Source: Mucor racemosus (taxonomy: Eukaryota; Mucoromycota; Mucoromycetes; Mucorales; Mucoraceae). From it: DNA of 64,000 nt. The stretch covers positions 372,001-436,000 of the forward strand of contig JAPEHQ010000024.1 of the NCBI GenBank assembly GCA_027405735.1, read 5' to 3'. Positions 11,122 through 25,591 of this stretch are shown piece by piece. The position numbers and the translations under genes were made by a program. Within the stretch, counting starts at the first letter, position 1; each line of letters opens with the position of its first letter. The notes under the pieces were generated by a model. The model was not told the origin of the DNA. It saw nothing but the letters and a program-made list of their open reading frames with translations, and searched no databases.

Positions 11122-12854
11122 ATGGTTGCTTATGGAGGAGGTAACACGATAAAAACTGTAGTAAACTATTGATTTAATCATTAAACTATACTCTAATTAG
11201 ATGAAGTAAATGCTCTTGTTCTTGACATGGGTTCTACCATGACGCGTGCAGGCTATGCAGGTGAAGACACACCTCGCGTGATGTTTCCCACAAGCTTTGG
11301 CTATGTAGATATTGAAGAAGAAGTAGCACAACCTACTGAACAAACCAATGGCGAAGATACAGTCATGTCAGAAGCATCAGAACAACTACAACCAGCACAG
11401 AAAGAACAACAACAACAAACTAATACTAAAACTATTAGAAAATATTATATTGGTGATAATAAAATCAACACATTTAAAAGCAATATGGAAGTAAAAAGTC
11501 CATTAAAAGATGGTTTAGGTAAAAATGAAGCATTTTTAAATGATTATGGTAAAGCTAAAAATCATAAATAGTGGAAGATTGGGATGCTTTGGAACATATT
11601 TGGGATGCAACATTCAATAAAATGCTACGAATTGATCCTCGTAATCATCCATTATTGTCTACTGAAGCTGCTTGGAATACACCAGAAAAACGACAAAAGA
11701 CAATGCAATTAGCGTTTGAAAAGTTTGATTTTCCAGCCTTTTATCTTACACCTGATGCAGTAATGACAGCGTATGTTTCTGATTAAAGAGGTTTTTAGTG
11801 TTTGTGAATGACATGTTATGTTAGATTTTCTGTAGGTAGAGCCACAGCCTTAGTTCTTGATTCAGGAGGAGGAGTTACAAGTGCAGTGCCAGTGTACGAT
11901 GGATTTGTTTTAAAGAAGGGCATTTTACATCAACCTCTTGCCGGTGATAGCATAGTAGACAAGATTAAACAACAACTTGAAGTCGATTTGAATTATACAA
12001 TTACACCTCATTATAAGATTGCTAAAAAGAAACCAGTCGAAAAGGATCAACAACCAGAAATCGAGCTTCGTAAATTAGAAGGAATTACAGACAGTTTCAA
12101 TAATTATCAAATCAATAGAGTCCTCAATGAATTTAAAGAGACTATATGTCAAGTATCTGATACAGCATTTGAAGAAGAGTAAGTGAAGGAGATGTGTATC
12201 AACACTATATTTATCATTGACTCATTCATATGAATAGTGTTTTATCTTCAAGGTCTAAAAAGACATTTGAATTTCCTGATGGATTTAGCCATTCTTTTGG
12301 TTTAGATAGATTTAAACTTCCTGAAATGTTGTTTCAACCTAATGTATATGATATTGCTCACCCTAAATCTGAAGAAAATTCAGAAGAAAAGGATCAAGAA
12401 CAATCCGAGAATGTAGAGACAGAAAAGGAGAAAGAAAAAGATGAATCTATGCAAATTGATCAAGAAAATGAAAGCAAATTTGTTGGAGTACATGATATGG
12501 TTTACAACAGTATAAACAATTGCGATATTGATTTACGCCCACTTTTATTCAATAATGTGGTTGTTACTGGTGGAAATACTTTATTCAGAGGATTTAACGA
12601 AAGATTAAATTACGAATTACCATTGAAAGCACCTGGAGTAAGTTATATTATATATATTTTTACATGAACACATCATTCTAATTATGAAACAGAGCAAAAT
12701 CAAAATTCATGCTGCTGGTAATACTACAGAACGTAAAAGTAGTAGTTGGTTAGGCGGTTCTATTTTGGCTTCATTGGGTACTTTTCATCAATTATGGATA
12801 TCACGAAAAGAATACGAAGAATTTGGTGATTCCATAGTTCATAGAAGATGTTGA
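11122..12854 (+). CDS. ARP4: Actin-related protein Arp4 (BAF53/ACTL6A)
   Basis: Arp4 is a nuclear actin-related subunit of the INO80, SWR1 and NuA4 chromatin complexes. Six exons (11122-11140, 11201-11518, 11572-11770, 11825-12178, 12253-12637, 12693-12854) give 478 aa, against about 430 in animals and 489 in yeast. Family blocks are [39 protein letters not shown] (joined across intron 2), [18 protein letters not shown] (joined across intron 3), [40 protein letters not shown] and [27 protein letters not shown]. Two charged or Q-rich insertions, near residues 45-75 and 340-380, account for the extra length. The stop lies 22 bp from the stop of the opposing Skn7 gene. Confidence 0.93.
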
Positions 12855-12876
12855 GGGGAAACATAACAAAAATTTA

Positions 12877-15300
<2,424 letters not shown>

Positions 15301-16780
15301 TTTTCTACTTCTTTATTATGTTATGAAGAAATTTGAAAATAATATTAAAAAAAAATAAAATAAAAAAAGAGAAACTAAAAGAAAAGGGAAGAAAACAAAC
15401 TAAAAAAAAAAAGACCGTTTTGCCTTTTATACTTCATGTTGAGCCTATAATTTGGCTTGGTTTGGAAAATGTTTAAATTGTACATAAACAGGATAGTAGA
15501 ATTTTGCAATAGCAGTAGCCAATAGCCGTGGTTCGGCTCGTTTTGTATGGCTCGGATTATGCCGACATGAATCTCACAAAAGTATTTCTGTATAAAGATG
15601 ACGGAACAAAAGGTTACGAATCTCAAAAAGCTTTAATACACTCTTTTCAAATCATATGGCACAATTTCAGAAAAAAAAGTGGCACAGAAAGTTTTTCCAT
15701 ATCGGCATGCATTTAAATTTAGTTTCGCAGATTAGTCTAATCCAAGCTGGCACAGTTCTGCAGACGGAAACTCAGTTTAAGGATTTATGATGCCTGTAAG
15801 CTGTAACAGTATTTTATATAGTGATTTGCATGGCTTTTGCCGTTATTCTGATCCGAAGTGCGAGGTACGCTTAATAGTCAACCTCTTCAATGTAATGGCG
15901 CATTTTGTGCCAAACTAAATCTAAATGTGTGCCAAAATGAAAAAACTTTTCGTGCCATTTTTTTCGAAGAGTGTGCTATATTATTTGACAAAGAGTATAC
16001 TATTGTGTTTCAGCAAATATCGATTAAATTTTGACTATTCTGACCGAATCTACATAAAAAAATCACATTTCTGAGACACTCGAACAATTAAGCGATGATG
16101 GTTCCGTGCTATTTAGTACCAGGAATAGCTGGCTTTTACGCTTTACAAAGCTGAACGTAGTCCATCAATAAAACTTGATTTGTATCTACTATATGCACAG
16201 CATTTGATTTGATATGCAGATTTTGATGGCTTCGTTCCTGCAGCTGCTTTGTCTTGATCCGATTTATTATCCTCTTCCACCTTGAGCTACTTGAGGAATT
16301 CTTTGACGCATGTTGTGCTATCAGCACCGAATGGTTATATTCGTCATTGTAGCTCTTGCATATACGAAAAAGGAAGATTCGCTTCTTCAAGTGTAACTTC
16401 AGTACTGAAATCCCATTGTATCAGGCTTTCAGAGTGATATAACACAATTTTTCAACATGTATAAGATAAACAACTATAGTACTCTGTGATTTATCAGAAT
16501 ATATAAATGCGAAATAAAACTAAAAACTCAAACAAGTAAAGAGATATCATTTATTAAAAAAAAGGAAATAAAGAAGTTTTATATACTAAATAAATTGAGG
16601 GAAATGATGAGGTAATAAGTATTTTAGATGGTATCTATTAATAATAATAATATGACATGTTGATGGAACATCATAATAATAAAATCTAACCATGAGCGTA
16701 ATGAGCTGATCGTATGGGCCCAAATTGGTTTGTATATGAGCATTGTGCTGTTCTCAAAATTCCATTCCATTTTTCACTGG
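15301..16780. other. Gene-free stretch at the left border of the duplicated block
   Basis: The first 120 bp are the A-rich Skn7 upstream region. The rest shows only short ORFs without motifs (15375-15626 minus, 15528-15716 plus, 16136-16390 minus). No RNA gene was recognised. A 600 bp stretch from about 15750 to 16400 is slightly less AT-rich than its surroundings but holds no frame I can support. Confidence 0.45.
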
Positions 16781-17300
16781 AATGGGTTTTTAAATTACAC
16801 TTGCTTTTATTAATATACATTATAGACAATACAATTCAATATATTGTTGATGTAGAGCAATACATGCAAGAGCCAATATATTTAAGGTTATTATTATTTG
16901 TAAATATGTTTATAGCTATATTGCTTACAGTAACAATAGTTTTTGCTCGAGCATAAACTTAAATAACACTTACTGCTTAAATTTATATGCAAGCTAAATC
17001 TAAGATTATAGATATTACTTTATCGCTCATAAAATTTAAACAAATTAACCTCCTTTAAACTTACTATTTTAGTTTACGATTGTCAGCTGTAAAAATATTT
17101 GTTTTCAAGTATAGCTACGATCAAAACTATGGTTATTATACAAGCCATAAGATTATTATTCTTTTTTTATTTTTGTTTCTATATCATTTGAAATTTTATC
17201 ACTTCTTTTCTGAAACATTTCGTGGGTTTGTAGCCAGTTCTAGCTTTTTATTGAGTACATACAAATATTATTGCCTTCGATTTGATCGGGTAATTACGAA
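16780..17300 (+). repeat. Segmental duplication block a, copy 1
   Basis: This matches 20700-21230 in the same orientation with roughly 85% identity and scattered small indels. It contains the end of a hydrophobic ORF (to 16956) whose last residues (VFARA) correspond to VFAQA in copy 2. No family was recognised. Confidence 0.8.
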
Positions 17301-18513
17301 ATACGTCCAACAATACAGTAGTAAATAATGATATTTGATTTTAGAATGCGGTTAAATGAGAATATCAGTCTCTAATATAGACTGCTACCTAGATTTAAAA
17401 CATCAATCCCTTACGTTAGCATACATATTCAAATAAAAGAAAAGAACATCAGCTTCATAATCTGATATGTCTCATCAAACGATGAATATATTTTTGGAAT
17501 ATGAAAACAAAAATGGAGAAACAACACACGTAGAAAAGGGTTCTCAAGACTTTACATTATTTAGCGCAATTAAAACTATGCTAAATTGCACATTTTAGCC
17601 AATGTTAAAGCAGTATTACAGCGCATGAACCATAAACTGGACATAACAGGCAATATTTGTTATCATAGAAACAAGAAACACACATTTTTCTACTAGAAAA
17701 ACTAAGAAGGATGTTGTCGAGCCCAGCTTATACTAGTAAATTTGGCTGGTAAAACCCAGCTCGACACCAATGCTAAGAAAAACCGCCTGTTATATCATAC
17801 ATTCACTAAAATATTGCAAAAACGAGCCCCTAGAGCGATGTCGTAATTGAACATAGCAAGATTGAACGGCTAAGTCTCTTATACTATGGTATATCTAAGT
17901 GTTAAGTAAAAAAGCATTTCTTTTTTTTTAACTTTTCTTATATTTAACCACGTACAGTCTGAAAATTCAGTTTTTGTAACGGACATTTTCAGAGCTCATT
18001 TTATCCTTACCCACACTCATGATTTTCATCAAAAAACAGAAAAATCAAATTTTGATACCAAAATCAACGTTTAAATATACTACATTGTGAGAGAAAATTG
18101 TAGTCATAACCAATGCACATTTTATAAAAGCTTAACATTAAATGTTAAGTAATGAAAATTTGCACTTTTGTCCCAAAAACGGTTTTTTGGTTAAAGGATT
18201 TTCATGTAGTATTTTGCAATAAAAATGTGTATTATTTTTTATTGAGCAAATAGGGCACTAAATTCTGTATATGTGTATGTTTTTTGTTTTTATGATTGGT
18301 AGTATAATTCACTCTAGATTTGCAAAATAAAAAAAAAAATTTAAAAAATGTCAAAATTGATGATCTGGACAAGAATAATTTTTTAAATTAATATTTCGCT
18401 TATAAGCCTTGTAAGTCTTAAAAATAAGAGATTTCATAATACCTGAAAACTTTTTCAAGAATTTACGATGCTGTACCCACTTGATTCAAGCTTATTACTG
18501 TAAATCTTTATAC
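17301..18513 (+). repeat. Segmental duplication block b, copy 1
   Basis: It is nearly identical to 21231-22455 over about 1.2 kb, with only a few differences such as one base in an A-run. The sequences on either side of it are clearly more diverged. An inverted relative lies at 32230-33290. It has no ORF of interest. A small inverted-repeat insertion lies at about 17705-17775. Confidence 0.88.
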
Positions 18514-18603
18514 ATGTTAATATTGTGTGGTAGTGTATTTGATGATGATATAGCTTTACTTTATAATTATTGCGTTAGAGGTGATTTACATTGAGTTTTA
18601 TTC

Positions 18604-18834
18604 TTATCTCTCCAATATCATAAATATAAACATAGCATCGTCACTGGAACCTATTGCCGCCTTTTTGCCCTCTTTGTCCCAAGCCAATTTATTCAATTCT
18701 TTACCAGAACCAACGTAAGTACTTACAAATGATTCCTCGGTATTTGCATCCAAATTCCATAAATTAAATTGACTTGTTCCATCTACAGTAGTACCAAAAA
18801 ACGTATCATCAGCCCGCCTTATGATATATGTCAA
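18604..18834 (-). pseudogene. Dynein intermediate chain C-terminal fragment, copy 1
   Basis: The minus-strand translation contains SQFNLWNLDANTEES, ELNKLAWDKEGKKAAIGSSD and a degraded end (MFIFMILER). This is the last WD40 blade of cytoplasmic dynein intermediate chain, where animal proteins read LDLWNLNNDTE and RWTHSGREIAVGDSEG. The piece begins after a possible AG acceptor (near 18815) and has no upstream exons nearby. The final blade, elsewhere GHVYIYDVG, is altered here. It is a gene fragment, not a working gene. It lies in block c, between blocks b and d. Confidence 0.75.
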
Positions 18835-18859
18835 TATAACATCAGAAACATCCCATTGT

Positions 18860-20695
18860 CATTGCTTTAAGCTATGAAAACACTACGGCCAAACTATGCT
18901 TCCCAAGGGCATAATGATCTGCACAGATGGGCAGAATAAGAACTCTTTTTTAGATCAGGCAGCCCAGATGAGCAGATCAATGAAATCAAGGTTTTTTTTG
19001 CCAATTTACTAAAGTATATCAATCATAATATAATTAGTAACAAAGATAATTTGAATGGTTTAAAGCAGATGTGAGTTACTCTGATTCAACAGAATTATTG
19101 CCTTATTGACGAGATACAGTATATCAATTTGAAATTTGGGGTTTGAAAGACTTTTTCTCATGTTCTTCTTCTTTCGGAGACTAAATGGGAGCAATGACAA
19201 CAACCTGTTTAGCAACACTAAAAGTGTTTATGCCTTTGTAAATTTCTGTTTGTAACAGACAAAATCGACTGATTTAGGACTATTTTTCTTTCTTCTTCCC
19301 CACTCTTTTTTCCCCAGCTTTTTTATTTATGTTTAAAACTACAACAAAAAGACCAATATTTTTTATAGACTGAATCAAGTAGCAGGTACAACCACATGTT
19401 TTTCCTATTGTTTATTTCGAAATAAATTATTAATTGTTAATATTAGGACGCCTTATAACATTTTTCTCGAACAAAAAAAGCATCCAAGGCTTAGTAATTT
19501 TGTTCCATCATCTACGTTATAATGAATTTCTTTTTGGTCTAAAACCAATATCTACCTCAAGAAAAATTGATGATTATAAAGTTATTATATACAGTATTGA
19601 CTTGATTTGAATGAATGAATAAACTCATGTTAATATTTTTAGTTTCTAAAAAATATTTGTTTCTATTTAGTGGTCAACAACCAAGAAGAGGAAAACGAGA
19701 TGTTGTCTTGTATATGACTACCAAGTATCAAAGATATACCATAATCATTATTTATTATGCTTGTTAATTGATTTTACTAATAAATAAACTTTTATAGGTT
19801 AAAAGCAAAGGCTTATTTAGTTCACGCTTGAAACGATTCAATTATGCTAATTTACATGGTTTATCAGCTCTTGCTCATTTAATTGCTATATTTGATTTTA
19901 ATAATTCGTTTATACTGCTACAATATCAATTCGTTCGTCCATTAGAGACGACTAATAACTCACCATCCTTGATTAGCGTATCAATAATAACGGTCCATTC
20001 TTAGCTCATGGTATGCAAAGTTATTGAAACGGGTTGTCTAGTCTCAAATTTATCTGATCCAACTGCTGATGCTAAACTAATAGCACCAAATTAGTTGTGT
20101 TGACTCGCAATAAAGTAAGACATTTTATTAAGTATGATGTTGACGTCCAATGTATTTCAGTTAAACTGAACAAATTAAGGTACTACGGTTTATGCAGAGA
20201 TCTATGAATGTGAGAGAGAGAGCTCAGATCTATATGAACACAAAAAAATGATCCAAATCGTGATGCTTTGCCGACCTATAATACGAGATTTTTTTTGTGG
20301 CGATACCTGGTGGCACAAGTGTAATTTAGGCATTTAATTGTCAAACGTATCAAATTAAGATGAAGTTGGTTGATTGATATAACGGATAATCAATGCAATG
20401 TCATTTATTGAATGCGTGAATGTAAATGTATTATAAAGCAATGCTTACTTTTGAATGAAAATATTACTAATTATTCTGATTAACATCAATAATAGGTTCA
20501 AAAAGCATAGCTAAATAAGTGAAATCATTGCAATTAAATTGCATAATTTGTTATGCAGAAAACTCTTGAAGCATTCATTCTTCTTTTTTTTTTTGGCAGT
20601 GCTACAAATCATCGTTTATTATGACCGAATATTAATTAATCAGAGAAAATACAACTGGTAAAAAACTGATACCTAACAATGTACATCGAGGTTAA
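18860..20695 (+). repeat. Segmental duplication block d, copy 1
   Basis: It aligns in the same orientation with the right palindrome arm (about 30140-31670) and inverted with the left arm (about 23020-24560), with obvious substitutions and indels. It starts within ACTATGCTTCCCAAGGGCAT and ends at CAATGTACATCGAGGTTAATA. It joins block c head to head here, an arrangement not seen in the palindrome arms. Confidence 0.8.
19671..20190 (+). pseudogene. Fragment of an unidentified protein gene, copy 1
   Basis: After an AG acceptor at 19669-19670, the codons read GQQPRRGKRDVVLYMTTKYQ. A presumed intron ends with TTTATAG at about 19798, and the frame resumes with VKSKGLFSSRLKRFNYANLH, then GLSALAHLIAIFDF. 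The donor, CAAAG|GT in the right arm, reads CAAAG|AT here and so is broken. Stops follow further on. I do not recognise the family. This is the longest of the three copies and keeps residues beyond IAIFDF that the arm copies have lost. Confidence 0.55.
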
Positions 20696-20699
20696 TATT

Positions 20700-21230
20700 A
20701 GTTTTTAAACTACATTTGCCTTTATTAATATTGATTATATATAGACAATACAGTTCAATAAGTTGTTGGTGTGATGGAGCAATACATGCAACAAGAGCCA
20801 ATGTGTTTACAATTATCATTATTATTTGTAAGTATTTTTATAATAGCTATAATGTTTACAGCAACAATGGTTTTTGCTCAAGCATAAGCTTAAATAACAC
20901 TTGCTGCTTAAATTTATATGCAAGACAAATCTAATAAGGTTATAAATGTTACTTTATCACAAATAAAATTTAAACAAATTAACCCTCTTTAAACTTACTA
21001 TTTTAGTTTATTACGATTGTCAGACTGTAAAAAGATAAAATATTTGTTTTCAAGTATTAGCTACGATCAAAACTATGGTTGTCATTAAGCAAGATATTAG
21101 ATTATTATTATTATTTTTCTATATCGTTTGAAATTTTATTACTTTTCTGGAGCATTTCGTGAGTTTATAGCCAATTCTAGCTTTTTATTGACTAGATATA
21201 AATATCATTGCCTTCGATTTGATCTGGTAA
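20700..21230 (+). repeat. Segmental duplication block a, copy 2
   Basis: This is a direct repeat of 16780-17300. The differences include four 3-bp length changes in the stretch that is open in copy 1. Confidence 0.8.
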
Positions 21231-22455
21231 ACAAAAAATACGTCCAACAATACAGTAGTAAATAATGATATTTGATTTTAGAATGCGGTTAAATGAGAAT
21301 ATCAGTCTCTAATATAGACTGCTACCTAGATTTAAAACATCAATCCCTTACGTTAGCATACATATTCAAATAAAAGAAAAGAACATCAGCTTCATAATCT
21401 GATATGTCTCATCAAACGATGAATATATTTTTGGAATATGAAAACAAAAATGGAGAAACAACACACGTAGAAAAGGGTTCTCAAGACTTTACATTATTTA
21501 GCGCAATTAAAACTATGCTAAATTGCACATTTTAGCCAATGTTAAAGCAGTATTACAGCGCATGAACCATAAACTGGACATAACAGGCAATATTTGTTAT
21601 CATAGAAACAAGAAACACACATTTTTCTACTAGAAAAACTAAGAAGGATGTTGTCGAGCCCAGCTTATACTAGTAAATTTGGCTGGTAAAACCCAGCTCG
21701 ACACCAATGCTAAGAAAAACCGCCTGTTATATCATACATTCACTAAAATATTGCAAAAACGAGCCCCTAGAGCGATGTCGTAATTGAACATAGCAAGATT
21801 GAACGGCTAAGTCTCTTATACTATGGTATATCTAAGTGTTAAGTAAAAAAGCATTTCTTTTTTTTTAACTTTTCTTATATTTAACCACGTACAGTCTGAA
21901 AATTCAGTTTTTGTAACGGACATTTTCAGAGCTCATTTTATCCTTACCCACACTCATGATTTTCATCAAAAAACAGAAAAATCAAATTTTGATACCAAAA
22001 TCAACGTTTAAATATACTACATTGTGAGAGAAAATTGTAGTCATAACCAATGCACATTTTATAAAAGCTTAACATTAAATGTTAAGTAATGAAAATTTGC
22101 ACTTTTGTCCCAAAAACGGTTTTTTGGTTAAAGGATTTTCATGTAGTATTTTGCAATAAAAATGTGTATTATTTTTTATTGAGCAAATAGGGCACTAAAT
22201 TCTGTATATGTGTATGTTTTTTGTTTTTATGATTGGTAGTATAATTCACTCTAGATTTGCAAAATAAAAAAAAAATTTAAAAAATGTCAAAATTGATGAT
22301 CTGGACAAGAATAATTTTTTAAATTAATATTTCGCTTATAAGCCTTGTAAGTCTTAAAAATAAGAGATTTCATAATACCTGAAAACTTTTTCAAGAATTT
22401 ACGATGCTGTACCCACTTGATTCAAGCTTATTACTGTAAATCTTTATACATGTCA
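21231..22455 (+). repeat. Segmental duplication block b, copy 2 (outer part of left palindrome arm)
   Basis: It is nearly identical to 17301-18513. From about 21845 rightwards it is also nearly identical to the inverse of 32230-32862. To the left of 21845 similarity to the right side falls to roughly 85%. Confidence 0.88.
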
Positions 22456-22540
22456 ATATTGTGTGGTAGTTTATTTGGTAATAATATAATCTTACTTGAT
22501 AATTAATGCGCTAGAGGTGATTTACATTGAATTTTAATTT

Positions 22541-22770
22541 TACCCCTCCAACATCATAAATATAAACATGGCCATCACTGGAACCTATCGTCGCCTTTTT
22601 ACCCTCTTTGTCCCAAGCCAATTTATTCAATGCTTCACCAGAACCAACTTAAATACTACTTACAAATGATTCCTCGGTATTTGCATTCAAATTCCATGAA
22701 TTAAATTAACTTGTTCCACCTACAGTAGTATCAAAAAACGTATCATCAGCCCGCCTTATGATAAATGTCA
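22541..22770 (-). pseudogene. Dynein intermediate chain C-terminal fragment, copy 2
   Basis: This is the same WD40 fragment as at 18604-18834, in the left palindrome arm. It keeps the intact end GSSDGHVYIYDVGG, which copy 1 has lost, but carries internal stops (one within the blade strand after GTS, one after the ESFVSS segment). It is thus non-functional in a different way from copy 1. Confidence 0.72.
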
Positions 22771-23520
22771 ATATAACATCAGAAGCATCCCATTATCATT
22801 GTTATAAGCTATGAAAAGCTTAATTTTTAATAATAATACAGCAATAAAATAAAAAACACGATGATACTAATAACATATAAAGAGTATTTAACATCTAAGT
22901 AAGTTTGATGAAGTGTGCTTTTAAACCCCTTTCAAAAATCTTGAAGCAAACACAACATCTTGGTCCTGTAATTCCTATCCATCAAAATGTTGCGATTTTT
23001 ACCACTACACAATAAATGCACTTTTTATCTATCTTGACCTCGATGTACATTGTTGGATATTAGTTTTTTACCAGCTGTATTTTCTCTAATTTATTAATAT
23101 CCAGTCATATTGAGCGATGATTTGTATCACTGCTGCCAAAAAAAAGAATGAATACTTCAAGGTTTTTCTGCATATTAAATTATGCTATTTAGTAGCAATG
23201 ATTGCACTTAACTATGCTTTTTGAACCTATTGATGTAAATCAGAGTGATTAGTGTTTTTATTCTTCACAAGTAAGTTGTGTTATTTTATACGATACATTT
23301 ACATTCACCCATTCAATAAATGACATTGCATTTATTATCCGTTATATCAATCAACCAACTTCATCTTGATTCGATACGTTTGACAATTAAATGCCTAAAT
23401 TACACTTAAGCCACCAAGTATCGCCACAAAAAAATCTCGTACAGGTCAACGAAGCATCACAATTTGGATAATTTTTTTGCGTTCATAGATCTCTGAATGA
23501 ACCATAATATTTCTACCTGT

Positions 23521-23810
23521 TCAATTTAACTGAAATACATTGAACGCCAACATCGTAAACAAAATACTAAAATAAAATATAGCAATTGAATGAACAAGAG
23601 ACGATAAACCACGTAAATTAGCATAATTGAATTGTTTCAAGCGTTTTGAACTGAATACGCCTTTACTTTTGACGTATAAAAATTGATTTATTAGTACAAT
23701 CAATTAACAAGTAATTATTATGGTGTACCTTTGATAGTTGGTAGTGATATACAAGACAACATCTCGTTTTCCTCTTCTTGGCTGCTGATCATTAAAAAAA
23801 AGCAAATATC
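23521..23810 (-). pseudogene. Fragment of an unidentified protein gene, copy 2
   Basis: This is the minus-strand copy of the fragment at 19671, encoding VKSKGVFSSKRLKQFNYANL and RGLSSLVHSIAIFYF, with the QQPRRGKRDVVLY exon near 23750-23790. The presumed acceptor reads AC instead of AG. It is identical to the mirror copy at 30910-31200. Confidence 0.5.
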
Positions 23811-25591
23811 TTTTAGAAACTAAATAAATTAACATGAGTTTATGCATCAATTCTAATCAAGTCAATGCTATACATACTTTTATAATCACCAATTTTTCTG
23901 CAGATCGATATCAATTTCAGACCAAAAAAGCAATGATTATAACGTAGATGATGGAACAAAATGATTAATTCCTGGATGCTTTTTTTGTTCGAAAAAGATA
24001 TTATAACGCACCCTAACATTAACAGTTAATAACTTTTTTCCAAATAAACAATAGGAAAACTATGTACTTGTACCTGCTTCTTGATTTCAGTTTATAAAAA
24101 AATATTGGTCTTTTTGTTATCGTTGCAAATGTAAATAAAAGAGCTGAGGAAAGAGTAGAGAAGAAGAAAAATTTGTGTACTACAAACAGATATTTACAAA
24201 GGCATAAATACTTTTAGTATTACCAAACAGGTTGTTGTCGTTGTTCCCATTTGGTCCCCGAAAGAAGAGCATGGGCAAACTCTTTCAAACCCCAAATTTC
24301 AAATTACTATATCTCGTCAATAAGACAATTCTGTTGAATCAGAGTAACTTACATTTGCTTTAAACCATTCAAATTACCTTCGTTATTAATTATATTATGA
24401 TTGATATACTTTAATAAATTGACTAAAAAACCTTGATCTTATTGCTCTGCTCATCTGGGCTGCCTGATCTGCACAAAAATTTTTTATTCTGCCCATCTAC
24501 TATGCAGATCATTATGCCCGTGGGAAGCATAATTCTGCCGTAGTGTTCCATTTGATACATAGTGGATATACAAAGAACATATCTTGATTTCATTAGCTAA
24601 CAGCTATTTTTGAAGTATACCATCATTTTCGACAAAAAACCTTTCTTCCTCTGCTTAAAAAAATTGAAGGAACTGGAAAAATGCTTGTAACAATCAATAA
24701 ATATTGATTCAAATGGGCTGCAAGTTTCAAAATATACTACAGCTATAACATTAGCCAACGCTAAATAACTTTAGTATCCCATAGATTTGCTAAATAAATC
24801 ATACGAATCAAGAGCACCCTTTTCCCAAATGGGATTTGTTGCTAAAAAATAGACAATTTGAAATTAGAAATAGCGCCCTAAATCAGTGAAAATCAGCATA
24901 TACGGAAATGAGGACACCGACCTTAATAATTAAATGTCGTGCCTATACATGACCAATGCTGTCGTGTATAGTGCAATATGCTTTGAATTTATTTTTCAAA
25001 AAGTTTAAGTTTCAAATATTGATTTAAGTAACTGTAAGCAAATAAACATTAGAAAATAAAAAACCTTTGTTTCTTAAATAAACTGATGTATTAATAATCC
25101 GCAATAAATAACCAACACATTTTATGTAACTTTATCTATTAGATGATTTTTAAATCTTCAAAAAATGTTAATTTTTCATCGAGTTATAGATAAATTAAGG
25201 TTTGATGAAAGATAGTTGACTTAAATGCAAAGCTGTGGTGCACAAAAAATCTGTATTTATGAAACAATTTGAGAGCGAAATGTTTTGTTTAAAACCATAA
25301 ATCGATGCAGAATTGGATGAGCTAAAAAAAACATTTAATGATCAGATGATAGTAAATATACAGTTTTTTGTCAAATATTGGAAATATTTCCTAATTTCCA
25401 GTATTTTGCATATTTACAGCTTAAAAATAGACTACAGCTTAAAGCGCGCGATTTCATTTAAAGCCCGAGAGAGTCGATTTTGAAACAAGATATTAAATTT
25501 TTTTTCGAGATTTTGATAGAACGATATGATTGGCCGATTTATAGCCAAGCAAAATCGACGCTCTTTCAAATTTCAAGCAATATTAGTGGCT

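Noticed and set aside
15301..16780. Search for tRNA or other RNA genes in this and the other gene-free stretches
   Set aside because: No A-box/B-box pair (such as GGTTCGAATCC) or cloverleaf could be found by eye on either strand.
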